Source of the DNA: Candidatus Stygibacter frigidus
GTDB taxonomy: Bacteria > Cloacimonadota > Cloacimonadia > Cloacimonadales > TCS61
DNA length: 6,539 nucleotides
Direction: 5' to 3'
Assembly: GCA_030765325.1 (NCBI GenBank)
Contig: JAVCCT010000041.1
Location: 1-6,539 of the forward strand
The number at the start of each line of letters is the position of its first letter. Position 1 is the first letter of the stretch. Position numbers and translations under genes: made by a program. This document shows, piece after piece, positions 1 to 6,427 of the stretch. Under the pieces are notes generated by a model that saw nothing but the letters and a program-made list of their open reading frames with translations, was not told where the DNA came from and did no database searches.

Positions 1-955
1 CAATATCATTCACATCATTTAATCTTGTTAAGCTTACTCTATTAAATATCTCTGAATGCATATAAAATTCCGAATTTGTCAATTCAACTATATCCTCCTT
101 TTCAATTATCTCCGGCTGAGTTGCGGTAATCAATAAGAAATATACCCCAAATTTCTTACCCAATACTTGAAATGCTTCCCTAAGTAACCTATAATAATCT
201 GGATCAATATTCTGCACTTCATCAAGTATAATAATGGAATTAACGATATTGTGAAATTTCTTCAGTGATCTGTTGCGGTAGCCGATTAGAGCATAAAACA
301 ACTGAACAAAGGTTGTTACAACATAAATTGATTTCCAGGATTCCACAAAAAGCACATCATCATGATAATCCTTCAAAGTCTTTTTCTTCTCGTCCAATCT
401 TTTACTAATTACTTTTGGATTCTGATAATGGTGTTTCAACAAGTATCGATTAGGTCTTCTCTGGTATTTATCCTTTTTACTAAATCTAAGTATTTTATCA
501 AATTCTTTGTAATTTTGATCAATGATTGACGTATAGGGCAGACAATAAATTATTCTGGCATTTCGCTCTGGTAACAATTGACGCAATTTATTAGCAAATA
601 CCAGACATCCAAATGTCTTACCTATCCCTGTAGGAGATGTAATACTATAAAAATGATTCTCTGGTCTGATTGATTCATTGTTGTAAATCTCTTCCAAAAA
701 TCTATTCCTTAACCGATTAAGAGGGATTTCAGGATTAAATTTCTTAAAGTCTTTATCACGGCAATCATTAATGTAGGAAAATATGTCATCTACTTTCTCA
801 TCCAGATTCCCGTTGAAATAACTATTATCCAATCTCGCTGCATCACTTTTATCATTATCAATTAATAAGGAAAATGTATAATTCGTCAGAAAAAACAACT
901 CAATTTCGTTACCATCTGTTAATTCCCCATAATCATCTATAAATCCTCTGCTATT
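1..955 (-). CDS. cas3: Cas3 helicase portion, incomplete at the left edge and lacking its own start codon
   Basis: This is the superfamily 2 DNA helicase part of Cas3, the motor that unwinds target DNA after Cascade binding. I translated the minus strand by hand. The frame is open from the codon after a TGA at 956-958 down to position 1, where it runs off the window (about 318 codons). Visible motifs are Walker A SPTGIGKT (614-637), Walker B DEVQ (212-223) and motif III TATQP (113-127). The later helicase motifs lie beyond the edge. Codons 836-868 encode LLIDNDKSDAA, which matches the LLIDADK-DA segment that closes the HD domain in fused Cas3 proteins. There is no ATG or GTG between 955 and Walker A, only TTG codons, so independent translation is unlikely. 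The frame is -1 relative to the HD part at 937-1488, which it overlaps by 19 nt. Identity as Cas3 helicase is certain; how it is translated is open. Confidence 0.93.
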
Positions 956-1488
956 TCACTAAATTCTTTTACAATAATCCCTCTTATATATCCAGTATCT
1001 AATCCATGCCTGCTATATAGATCGGATAATCCCTCTAATCCATACTGCTTGATATTATCAAACTGCTCTGTTAATAATCTATAATTTATATAATCATTGC
1101 TAATATCAAAGGAACTCAAATTGCCATGATGACGTAATACTACTTGAAAAGCAATATATGCCAGCAACTCATCTTCTAACTCCTGCAAAACTATATTATA
1201 TGTTACTATTGCTGATATCAAACTGTGATGTGTATAATTGGAACCTTTCCTTTCCCCGCGTAGATATTCCTGAAACCAGGTAGTTGCTTTGCCAAAATCA
1301 TGTGTAATGCCAATTATCTCTACCAGTCTTATTAATATTGGCTTTGCATAGCTTAATTCCAGACTGTGCCGACTCACCTCCTCAACCATTAAATTGCTTA
1401 CATTTTCCAAATGCTCTTCTAAGCGTTTTTCTATATAGCCTTCTTCTTCTGGATGAGATAGAAGTTTCCTCTCGATTTTAACCCCCAT
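937..1488 (-). CDS. cas3: Cas3 HD nuclease portion (Cas3''-like, 183 aa)
   Basis: This is the HD-type metal-dependent single-strand DNA nuclease part of Cas3. Visible HD motifs are H26 (EEHLENV), H63-D64 with K67 (THDFGKA), H87-H88 (THHSLIS) and H120-H121 (RHHGN). The final HD-domain element, LLID-x-DK-x-DA, is absent from this frame and is encoded downstream in the helicase frame. The protein therefore stops inside the HD fold rather than at a domain boundary. The TAG stop at 937-939 directly follows GGATTTA. One extra T in that run would read EDFIDDYGEL and join both parts into an ordinary fused Cas3. The start at 1488 has no recognisable Shine-Dalgarno site, unlike every other gene here. 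It lies 15 nt after the cas5 stop, in the same frame, so coupled re-initiation is plausible. A genuinely separate cas3'' gene is possible but less likely. Confidence 0.9.
   Translation of the reverse strand: MGVKIERKLLSHPEEEGYIEKRLEEHLENVSNLMVEEVSRHSLELSYAKPILIRLVEIIGITHDFGKATTWFQEYLRGERKGSNYTHHSLISAIVTYNIVLQELEDELLAYIAFQVVLRHHGNLSSFDISNDYINYRLLTEQFDNIKQYGLEGLSDLYSRHGLDTGYIRGIIVKEFSEIAEDL
940..946 (-). other. Frame change point in cas3; candidate -1 slippery heptamer
   Basis: The minus strand reads G-GAT-TTA-TAG in the HD frame. GGATTTA has the layout of a -1 slip site, with a stop codon immediately after it. Slippage after TTA would continue ATA-GAT-GAT in the helicase frame and give a fused protein ending the HD part with AEDL and continuing IDDYGEL. 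I recall GGAUUUA as the mouse mammary tumour virus pro-pol shift site. I see no strong stem-loop or well-placed Shine-Dalgarno-like stimulator nearby, so a simple one-base deletion or a sequence error is equally or more likely. Confidence 0.35.
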
Positions 1489-1503
1489 TTCTACATTTTT
1501 TAT

Positions 1504-2274
1504 CTAATAAAAAGATACGATGCTGTCCCCTATTTTATAACAGTTCTTAAATTCTCCCCTTAATCGTTGTCCAGTCTTCTCAAATATCACATCTTTCACG
1601 GTTATTGGCTCTCGTCCTACTAAACCACGCGTCTCTATTTTCCTGAAATCAATTGGTATTTGATCAGTTAATAATTGAATATTACTTGTCAAATCCATCT
1701 CAGAGATATTCTCTTTCAGGCACATTGTATCTACTCTATCAGATATTTCCAGATATTCAATTTCTTTCTGTCCATATAATCGCACATCACTGATTTCTGC
1801 CTTGAATTGCCTTTGACCTAAATAAATTCCATATCCACAATTGCCATCTAATAATGCTTTTTCAAGTTCGCACATGACATCGCTTTCGGATTTACTGCCT
1901 ATATAGATATTGTATTCTATCATACCTCCAGGAGGTCCCATTAATAACTCAATCTTGCACTGCGAATGCTGAAACTTACCCTTTCCCGTGGTTATTAATT
2001 TATAGTATTTACTATGAAGGTTATTTAAAGAATGAGTCTGCTTGCGAATCACTAATCCTTGTGGTATCTGAACAGAAATGCTTAGATTCTCTTCTGACAT
2101 CTTATCATAATATTCGTCTCTGGGTATTTTGAGAATGGAGGCTAACATGCCAATGATAGCTGTACGCGGAGGAATCAGGTAGGATAAAGATGAAGAATTA
2201 GTGTAAAATTTACTGTAATGCCCAAATTTTCCTGAAAGCTTGAAAGAGATTATCCTTTCAATTCTATTATCCAT
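1504..2274 (-). CDS. cas5: Cas5, type I-B (Cas5h/Csh5-like), 256 aa
   Basis: Cas5 is a RAMP-fold subunit of the Cascade effector. By family knowledge it holds the 5' handle of the crRNA and contacts Cas8b at the PAM-proximal end. The N-terminus has the typical Cas5 pattern: a first strand with FKLSGKFGHYSKF (11-23), then SYLIPPRTAIIGMLASIL (31-48). A glycine-rich segment GYGIYLGQRQFKAEI (147-161) matches the mid-protein Cas5 motif. Length is normal for the I-B family. The start is supported by AGGGAG (2280-2285) five bases upstream, which overlaps the TAG stop of cas7, so the two genes are translationally coupled. The gap to cas7 is 9 nt. Confidence 0.93.
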   Translation of the reverse strand: MDNRIERIISFKLSGKFGHYSKFYTNSSSLSYLIPPRTAIIGMLASILKIPRDEYYDKMSEENLSISVQIPQGLVIRKQTHSLNNLHSKYYKLITTGKGKFQHSQCKIELLMGPPGGMIEYNIYIGSKSESDVMCELEKALLDGNCGYGIYLGQRQFKAEISDVRLYGQKEIEYLEISDRVDTMCLKENISEMDLTSNIQLLTDQIPIDFRKIETRGLVGREPITVKDVIFEKTGQRLRGEFKNCYKIGDSIVSFY

Positions 2275-2283
2275 TACTTCTCC

Positions 2284-3138
2284 CTATATTGCTAATTCTG
2301 TAATTTTTCCTGCAAACTCTTTCTGGAATACGTCCCAGTCTTTTATTTGAAATGTATCATCCTTCCATACGATTATTTTTCTTATTTCGTGTTCTTTCAA
2401 ATACTCCGTCAAAGCTCCAATAGCTAATTGATAATCCTCAGTACTTCTTACATTGAACTTATTCTCTAACTTATATTCCAGACTTAGATATTCACGCAAG
2501 TCTTTAAGTACTTTCTCTTTATCACTCAACTCCACCCTCAGATACAATCTAGGAGTCTGACCTATCTTTGATCTTGTCCGAGCTAAAGGTATGGCTTTCA
2601 CTATTGCATCATCAAATCCTGCAATATCAGCTTGAGTCAAATTTGTACCGTCTGATGTATAAGCATTTATACTGCCATTAAAAGCTATTAACGAATACTT
2701 CACCCGGAAATCTTTGCCAACTCCTTCACCTGAACTGAAACTTGATGTTATCGTAGAAGTTTCACTTATTTCTACGGGATTTAATGAATAACCCCAATTA
2801 AACTGAACCGGTCCTGCTAAATGCGTGTTTGCTCCACTGGATGCAAATACTGCCCCAAATAGCCTGACATCTATTAAATCTGTATATTCCATGTTCTTTG
2901 CCTTGAGTTGCTTCCCACGTTCTTCCGCTTTCGCAGCTTTATCCGTTACGAATATTTCCTGACCTTTCACTGTCTCATAATAATCACGTATATACCTCTT
3001 TAACCTGACATCACTTACCAGATTTGTATCAGTATCATAATCCATCCGTGGTTTGTTCTCATTATCCATGTCGCCATTTGGGTTTGTCATCTTTGCATCG
3101 TAGATAAATAATATCTCACTATTTCTTTCAACTTTCAT
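2284..3138 (-). CDS. cas7: Cas7, type I-B backbone subunit (Csh2-like), 284 aa
   Basis: Cas7 is the crRNA-binding backbone subunit, present in several copies along the spacer. Family signatures are the N-terminal strand with EILFIYDAKMTNPNGD (8-23), DVRLFGAVFA (90-99), AGPVQFNWGYSLNP (108-121), and the later KAIPLARTRSKIGQ (181-194). An upstream ATG at 3189 would add 17 mostly basic residues (MAKRKERR...), but these come from out-of-frame reading of cas8b. The start at 3138 is preferred because GGAGG lies at 3145-3149, six bases upstream, and the protein then begins with the expected first beta strand. The start codon overlaps the end of cas8b by 11 nt, so the acidic tail codons of Cas8b double as the cas7 ribosome binding site. 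Confidence 0.95.
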   Translation of the reverse strand: MKVERNSEILFIYDAKMTNPNGDMDNENKPRMDYDTDTNLVSDVRLKRYIRDYYETVKGQEIFVTDKAAKAEERGKQLKAKNMEYTDLIDVRLFGAVFASSGANTHLAGPVQFNWGYSLNPVEISETSTITSSFSSGEGVGKDFRVKYSLIAFNGSINAYTSDGTNLTQADIAGFDDAIVKAIPLARTRSKIGQTPRLYLRVELSDKEKVLKDLREYLSLEYKLENKFNVRSTEDYQLAIGALTEYLKEHEIRKIIVWKDDTFQIKDWDVFQKEFAGKITELAI

Positions 3139-3589
3139 CTTCTTCCTCCATTGTATTGATTTTATCCTTCTCTCTTTTCTCTTTGCCATATTTTATTCCC
3201 AGGTAATCTTGATATGATAATCCTGTTAATATATAAAAAACTACTTCGTCATTCTTTAATCCAGAATTCTCTATATTTTGCAATCTGTCTGTGATGTTAC
3301 CCCAGATTTCTTGCCTGAGATATTTTAAGTCCTTTTTATATATCTCCGCAAACTCTCTTACCTGATTAAAAAAATTCGGTACACGCCTTACACTCATTCC
3401 AGTTAAATTCATCTTTCTCAGTATATTCGAGCTCTTATCCCTTTGGGCGTATTTGATTCTGGATATAATTGTACCTAATAAAAACAAACCTTGACGATAG
3501 TAATTATCTCCATAAATCTCTGCATGTGCATTAAAAAAATCAGTATATTCTGCCTGATTTATCTCGGTGATTGCCTTACCCGGTTCCAT
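3128..3589 (-). CDS. cas11b: Probable Cas11b small subunit from an internal start in cas8b (153 aa)
   Basis: Type I-B, I-C and I-D systems are known to make their small Cascade subunit (Cas11) from an internal start in the large-subunit gene. Here codon 532 of cas8b is ATG (3587-3589). It is preceded on the minus strand by AAAGGAGAAGTT, an AAGGAG site with five-base spacing that is as good as any true gene start in the operon. The product, residues 532-684, begins MEPGKAITEINQAEY, is rich in predicted helix and is the right size for Cas11. It is in the cas8b frame and shares its stop. The Shine-Dalgarno and ATG are seen; expression as a separate protein is inferred. Confidence 0.72.
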   Translation of the reverse strand: MEPGKAITEINQAEYTDFFNAHAEIYGDNYYRQGLFLLGTIISRIKYAQRDKSSNILRKMNLTGMSVRRVPNFFNQVREFAEIYKKDLKYLRQEIWGNITDRLQNIENSGLKNDEVVFYILTGLSYQDYLGIKYGKEKREKDKINTMEEEDES

Positions 3590-5182
3590 AACTTCTCCTT
3601 TTCGTAATTGATTGATCTCATTAAACACCGATAATCCCAAAACCATCTTGAATGGTGATAAATTATCTATTTTGTCACGATGCATCCTTTTTTTGTAAAT
3701 AGCTACGAAATTACTGATCATTTCATTATAACTCGATTTCCTGTCACCTAAAAATCTATCCAGAAACTCTACTAATTTTCTACCCAATACTTTATAATCA
3801 GGATTCTTTACTTCTGAATACCAGGACGGGAAAAGATAATTCCTCAAGTCTTCCAAAGTTAAACTGTTATTCCCTGTTTTATGTTCCAGCAAATCTAAAT
3901 CATATTTCTCTGATATAATATCAAACTTCGCTAATTTATCTAATAAATATAATAGCTCTACATTAGATATTAACCTTAAAATATCAAATTGCTGAGAACC
4001 TAAAGGATGATAATAAAACATGATATCAAAAGTTAATTTCTTCTTATTTGATGCTTTTAATATTTCCTTTAACTTGGTAATATCATCCTTATATTTTCGC
4101 TTTGTAGTTTTCAATATCCTGATTATACTCTTATATAAAGATATATCAATATCATCACCTACATCTTTAGGTATCAAATATACAGTCATATCAAATAAAT
4201 AATCCCGCAAGTCACTCTCTACTGTTTTCATCCCAGTAAGTACTTCTATAAGGCAATCTTCGCAGATGGAAAACGACTTATAAGCATTAGAACCGGTCAC
4301 ATTTTCAAAGTTTAAGGGATTTGTTGTGCCATAAAACTTCATTAATAAAGGGATGTCCTGGATTATTTCTTTTTCGCTTTGGCAAATATGACAATACTTT
4401 TGACCCTTACCCCTCTCAATAGAATACCTCTTCACTAAATCATAATAACAGAGATTTATATAATCTGCTGCGTATTTGCCATTTTCATATTCCAGGATAG
4501 TTTCTCCATTAAAAGTAACAATATATATTGAAGAAAATTTATCTAAGCTCTTTGATTCCCGATTGTAAAATATCTTGTTTAGTAACCTGTAATATATGTC
4601 CTCTATTTTGGGTTTATTCCCCGGTTTACACTTCGCCTCTTCTGATTCATAAATCTGTATGAATAGTTTCCTCTGTGATACCTCTAATTTACTCTCATCT
4701 AAAAATATTCCCTCTTCATTTTGATAATATTCATCAAATATCCTGGTTAATAATACTAAATATTCATTAGTAATATTATTCTCAAACCACTTCGATGATT
4801 TCTTCTTACTCTTTTTATCAGTTATATATTCAATTGACCCTTTAAATGTCGCACTTATAAAAGTCCCTAAATTATTCGTCATTAGAAACTTTTTACTATC
4901 ACCTGGATTAGCTAAACCAAAAGCAAATATAAGCTCCCGGTGATCCCGAGATAGTTCCATTTCAGATAATCTAAATTCGAAAATCCTTTTCTCAAGATCA
5001 AAATTTAAGCAGATAGCTCTGCCATCGAGTAACGGTTTTTCACTTTTCTTATCAGTTTTTGCTCTCGGCACGATAGAAAGATTATCTAAAAGTATTTTTC
5101 GTTTATCGGCTTCTTCAATTGCATCATAATAACCTGTTTTTGATAATACACTATGTCCCAATAATCTAAAACTATTTATCAT
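3128..5182 (-). CDS. cas8b: Cas8b large subunit of type I-B Cascade (TM1802/Csh1-like), 684 aa
   Basis: This is the large Cascade subunit, which by family knowledge recognises the PAM and docks Cas3. The assignment rests on position between cas6 and cas7, length, and a central Cys4 zinc-ribbon: C264-x2-C267 (YCHICQ) paired with C307-x2-C310 (SICEDC), a hallmark of TM1802-type Cas8b. The family is poorly conserved elsewhere. The region from about residue 500 to the end is helix-rich, as expected for a Cas11-like C-terminal part. It ends in a strongly charged tail (KEKREKDK, then EEEDES). The start at 5182 has AAGGAGG (5187-5193) four bases upstream, overlapping the cas6 stop; the intergenic gap is 9 nt. 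An internal start at codon 532 probably also yields a separate small subunit. Confidence 0.92.
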   Translation of the reverse strand: MINSFRLLGHSVLSKTGYYDAIEEADKRKILLDNLSIVPRAKTDKKSEKPLLDGRAICLNFDLEKRIFEFRLSEMELSRDHRELIFAFGLANPGDSKKFLMTNNLGTFISATFKGSIEYITDKKSKKKSSKWFENNITNEYLVLLTRIFDEYYQNEEGIFLDESKLEVSQRKLFIQIYESEEAKCKPGNKPKIEDIYYRLLNKIFYNRESKSLDKFSSIYIVTFNGETILEYENGKYAADYINLCYYDLVKRYSIERGKGQKYCHICQSEKEIIQDIPLLMKFYGTTNPLNFENVTGSNAYKSFSICEDCLIEVLTGMKTVESDLRDYLFDMTVYLIPKDVGDDIDISLYKSIIRILKTTKRKYKDDITKLKEILKASNKKKLTFDIMFYYHPLGSQQFDILRLISNVELLYLLDKLAKFDIISEKYDLDLLEHKTGNNSLTLEDLRNYLFPSWYSEVKNPDYKVLGRKLVEFLDRFLGDRKSSYNEMISNFVAIYKKRMHRDKIDNLSPFKMVLGLSVFNEINQLRKGEVMEPGKAITEINQAEYTDFFNAHAEIYGDNYYRQGLFLLGTIISRIKYAQRDKSSNILRKMNLTGMSVRRVPNFFNQVREFAEIYKKDLKYLRQEIWGNITDRLQNIENSGLKNDEVVFYILTGLSYQDYLGIKYGKEKREKDKINTMEEEDES
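3145..3149 (-). promoter_or_regulatory. Ribosome binding site of cas7, inside the end of cas8b
   Basis: The minus strand reads GGAGG followed by AAGAAG and then ATG at 3138. It lies in the codons for the MEEEDES tail of Cas8b. It decides the cas7 start in favour of 3138 over the upstream ATG at 3189. Confidence 0.8.
3595..3600 (-). promoter_or_regulatory. Internal ribosome binding site in cas8b for Cas11b
   Basis: AAGGAG on the minus strand, followed by AAGTT and an in-frame ATG at 3589. It encodes RKGEVM in Cas8b (residues 527-532), so the site sits inside coding sequence between two helical stretches. Confidence 0.7.
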
Positions 5183-5191
5183 CCTTCCTCC

Positions 5192-5851
5192 TTAAACTCT
5201 CTCCACCACGCCAAATCCTCTCGCACTTTGCTTGCCAATTCCCAAATACTGCGGTATCCTAAAATTAGTAGTGAATTCTCCCGTAAAACATACCATTTTA
5301 CGGTTTTTGAAATTTACTAATTTCTCTTTGAAATATCCTTCTACTTTCACATTCTCTACGTCCTCTATCCAATAACCAAAACCTTTGCATAATGACTTTA
5401 AATTCTCCCGCAATAGAAATTTTAAAAACTGTTGCTGCTCTATTTTGTTCTTCTCGCGATATAAGATATAATTATCTTGATTAAGAGCCATCCAGGGTGA
5501 GGCAAACCGGTAATTGAGATATTCCTCACATCCACCCAGTTCCTGCTCCTTCAGCATTATCTCTTTTTCCGGTAATTGATATATTCGCTCATTAATGACC
5601 AGTTCATCAAGTTCAAAGAACAGGCTTTTTATCAATTGAATTCCCTCTTTAACTCCGATTAAGGCAGGGTGTCCCTTAATTACGCGATATTGGATTACAG
5701 GATATTTATATGAAAAACTGCCATCAGGAAGATGATTATGAAATTCAATATTTTCTGAAAAATGACTTGAGAAAAACCCTCGTAACTTAGGCAAATCTGT
5801 GACATTAAACCCTACAGTTGTAAACTCCAGTGTTATCATGTCTATTAACAT
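5192..5851 (-). CDS. cas6: Cas6 crRNA-processing endoribonuclease (Cas6b-type), 219 aa
   Basis: Cas6 cuts the precursor CRISPR RNA within each repeat to release crRNAs, and in I-B may stay bound to the 3' hairpin. The C-terminus carries the glycine-rich Cas6 loop GIGKQSARGFG (204-214). The N-terminal half has HNHLPDG (38-44) followed by YPVIQYR and a glycine-containing segment, a pattern I associate with the Cas6b branch. H38 and H40 are candidate catalytic or RNA-contacting residues. A GTG at 5863 would add four residues, but it has no Shine-Dalgarno site. The ATG at 5851 has GAGGTG at 5856-5861 with four-base spacing and is preferred. It is the first gene of the operon, 35 nt downstream of a good promoter. 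Confidence 0.92.
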   Translation of the reverse strand: MLIDMITLEFTTVGFNVTDLPKLRGFFSSHFSENIEFHNHLPDGSFSYKYPVIQYRVIKGHPALIGVKEGIQLIKSLFFELDELVINERIYQLPEKEIMLKEQELGGCEEYLNYRFASPWMALNQDNYILYREKNKIEQQQFLKFLLRENLKSLCKGFGYWIEDVENVKVEGYFKEKLVNFKNRKMVCFTGEFTTNFRIPQYLGIGKQSARGFGVVERV

Positions 5852-5855
5852 TTTG

Positions 5856-5861
5856 CACCTC
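5856..5861 (-). promoter_or_regulatory. Ribosome binding site of cas6
   Basis: GAGGTG on the minus strand, then CAAA and ATG at 5851. It supports the 5851 start over the GTG at 5863, which overlaps this site. Confidence 0.7.
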
Positions 5862-5881
5862 ACTACATCTTGTTTGTATAA

Positions 5882-5895
5882 AACCTTAATAGGTT
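5882..5895. promoter_or_regulatory. Small inverted repeat over the -10 box, possible operator
   Basis: AACCT-TAAT-AGGTT is a perfect 5-bp inverted repeat with a 4-base centre. It covers the -10 element of the cas promoter. The half-site context AAACCTTAAT recurs at 6156-6165, and a near copy AAACCTAATAG lies at 6002-6012. A binding role is only inferred; short palindromes are common in AT-rich DNA. Confidence 0.25.
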
Positions 5896-5915
5896 ATGTA
5901 TTTATTTTCTGTCAA
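5886..5915 (-). promoter_or_regulatory. Probable sigma-70-type promoter of the cas operon
   Basis: On the minus strand a perfect -35 box TTGACA (5910-5915) is followed after 18 bases by TATTAA (5886-5891), a 4/6 match to the -10 consensus. The start site would be near 5879, giving a leader of about 28 nt before cas6. It is the only good promoter-like pair just upstream of the operon. Confidence 0.65.
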
Positions 5916-6051
5916 GTTAAATATTCTATTACTATCTGTTGCAAACCGAGACTGTTCAATTTTTATGATTGATTTATCCTTAAAAGCGATTTACTAAGGC
6001 GAAACCTAATAGCCATAGAAAAAACCCATTGGACAAATGAACGCAGATGTT

Positions 6052-6099
6052 TCCACCCCTTCACGCTTTCGGTTTTGCGGAAGCGGGAAGGGGTCTGGA
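6052..6099 (+). repeat. Strong GC-rich hairpin
   Basis: Left arm 6056-6071 (CCCCTTCACGCTTTCG) pairs with right arm 6078-6093 (CGGAAGCGGGAAGGGG) around a 6-base loop, GTTTTG. In plus-strand RNA the 16 positions include one A-G mismatch and one U-G wobble. A-T at 6055/6094 and, past a 2-base bulge, CC/GG and T-A extend the stem. It stands out sharply from the AT-rich surroundings. No T-tract follows on either strand, so it is not a standard intrinsic terminator. It could be a REP-type element or part of a structured RNA. Confidence 0.7.
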
Positions 6100-6202
6100 G
6101 TTTGGATATTTTACTAAATTCTATATTTTTTCGGCTCTCATAATGTTGTTAAGCTAAACCTTAATATACGCTTAATATCTGTAATATAATATATCCATCT
6201 CA

Positions 6203-6230
6203 TTAACCACCAACTGAAGTTGATGGTTAA
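6203..6230. repeat. 28-bp imperfect palindrome at the head of repeat copy 1
   Basis: TTAACCACCAACT (6203-6215), GA, AGTTGATGGTTAA (6218-6230); 12 of 13 positions pair. The centre is ACTGAAGT, shared with the palindromes at 6392-6403 and 6428-6449. Confidence 0.8.
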
Positions 6231-6317
6231 TAAGATTAAGAAAATTAGACACTTGAATGGGATTTAACTCATATAATGTAGATTAATCGTCCTTGATTAA
6301 GTCTTTGTAAGTCAGTC
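6206..6317. repeat. Direct repeat, copy 1 (112 bp)
   Basis: This copy is 110/112 identical to 6428-6539, offset by 222 bp; the two differences are at 6223 (A against G) and 6232 (A against G). The left boundary is sharp, since bases before 6206 do not match those before 6428. It starts with a palindrome and ends within the loop of a long hairpin, only because the second copy is cut there by the window edge. Confidence 0.92.
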
Positions 6318-6354
6318 AATCAGGGATGATTGACCTACATGAATTATTATATGA
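6269..6354 (+). repeat. Long imperfect hairpin spanning repeat copy 1
   Basis: The 23-base arms 6276-6298 and 6318-6340 pair at 19 positions by Watson-Crick around a 19-base loop. Three of the four exceptions are U-G or G-U wobbles in plus-strand RNA, and one is an A-C mismatch. After a 6-base bulge (6341-6346) the stem extends with TCATATAA (6269-6276) against TTATATGA (6347-6354). Confidence 0.7.
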
Positions 6355-6391
6355 TGGATATTGTCGTAATGATATGAATTATATAAAGAAG

Positions 6392-6403
6392 TCACTGAAG
6401 TGA
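6392..6403. repeat. Short palindrome with the ACTGAAGT core
   Basis: TCACT-GA-AGTGA. It has the same ACTGAAGT centre as the two longer palindromes, but with different outer bases. Confidence 0.5.
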
Positions 6404-6427
6404 TTATACTATCGTATGTACATAAAT

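Noticed and set aside
928..939. ATG codons just after the HD stop (TAG-ATG and a second ATG at 930-933) as a helicase start
   Set aside because: Both are in the HD frame and reach TAA within a few codons; neither is in the helicase frame.
3139..3189. 17-residue N-terminal extension of Cas7 (start at 3189)
   Set aside because: The extension is an out-of-frame reading of the lysine- and arginine-rich Cas8b tail. The ATG at 3138 has a good ribosome binding site and fits the family N-terminus.
4020..4202. 60-codon open frame on the plus strand
   Set aside because: It lies wholly inside cas8b on the opposite strand, has a hydrophobic composition typical of antisense of AT-rich coding DNA, and has no recognisable ribosome binding site or family.
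5852..5863. GTG start of cas6 at 5863
   Set aside because: It has no Shine-Dalgarno site and overlaps the GAGGTG that serves the ATG at 5851.
6056..6093. Intrinsic transcription terminator
   Set aside because: The stem is strong enough, but neither strand has a T-tract after it.
6037..6117. 26-codon plus-strand frame starting MNADVSTPSR
   Set aside because: It has no ribosome binding site, and its sequence is mostly the two arms of the GC-rich hairpin, so its composition is explained by the structure.
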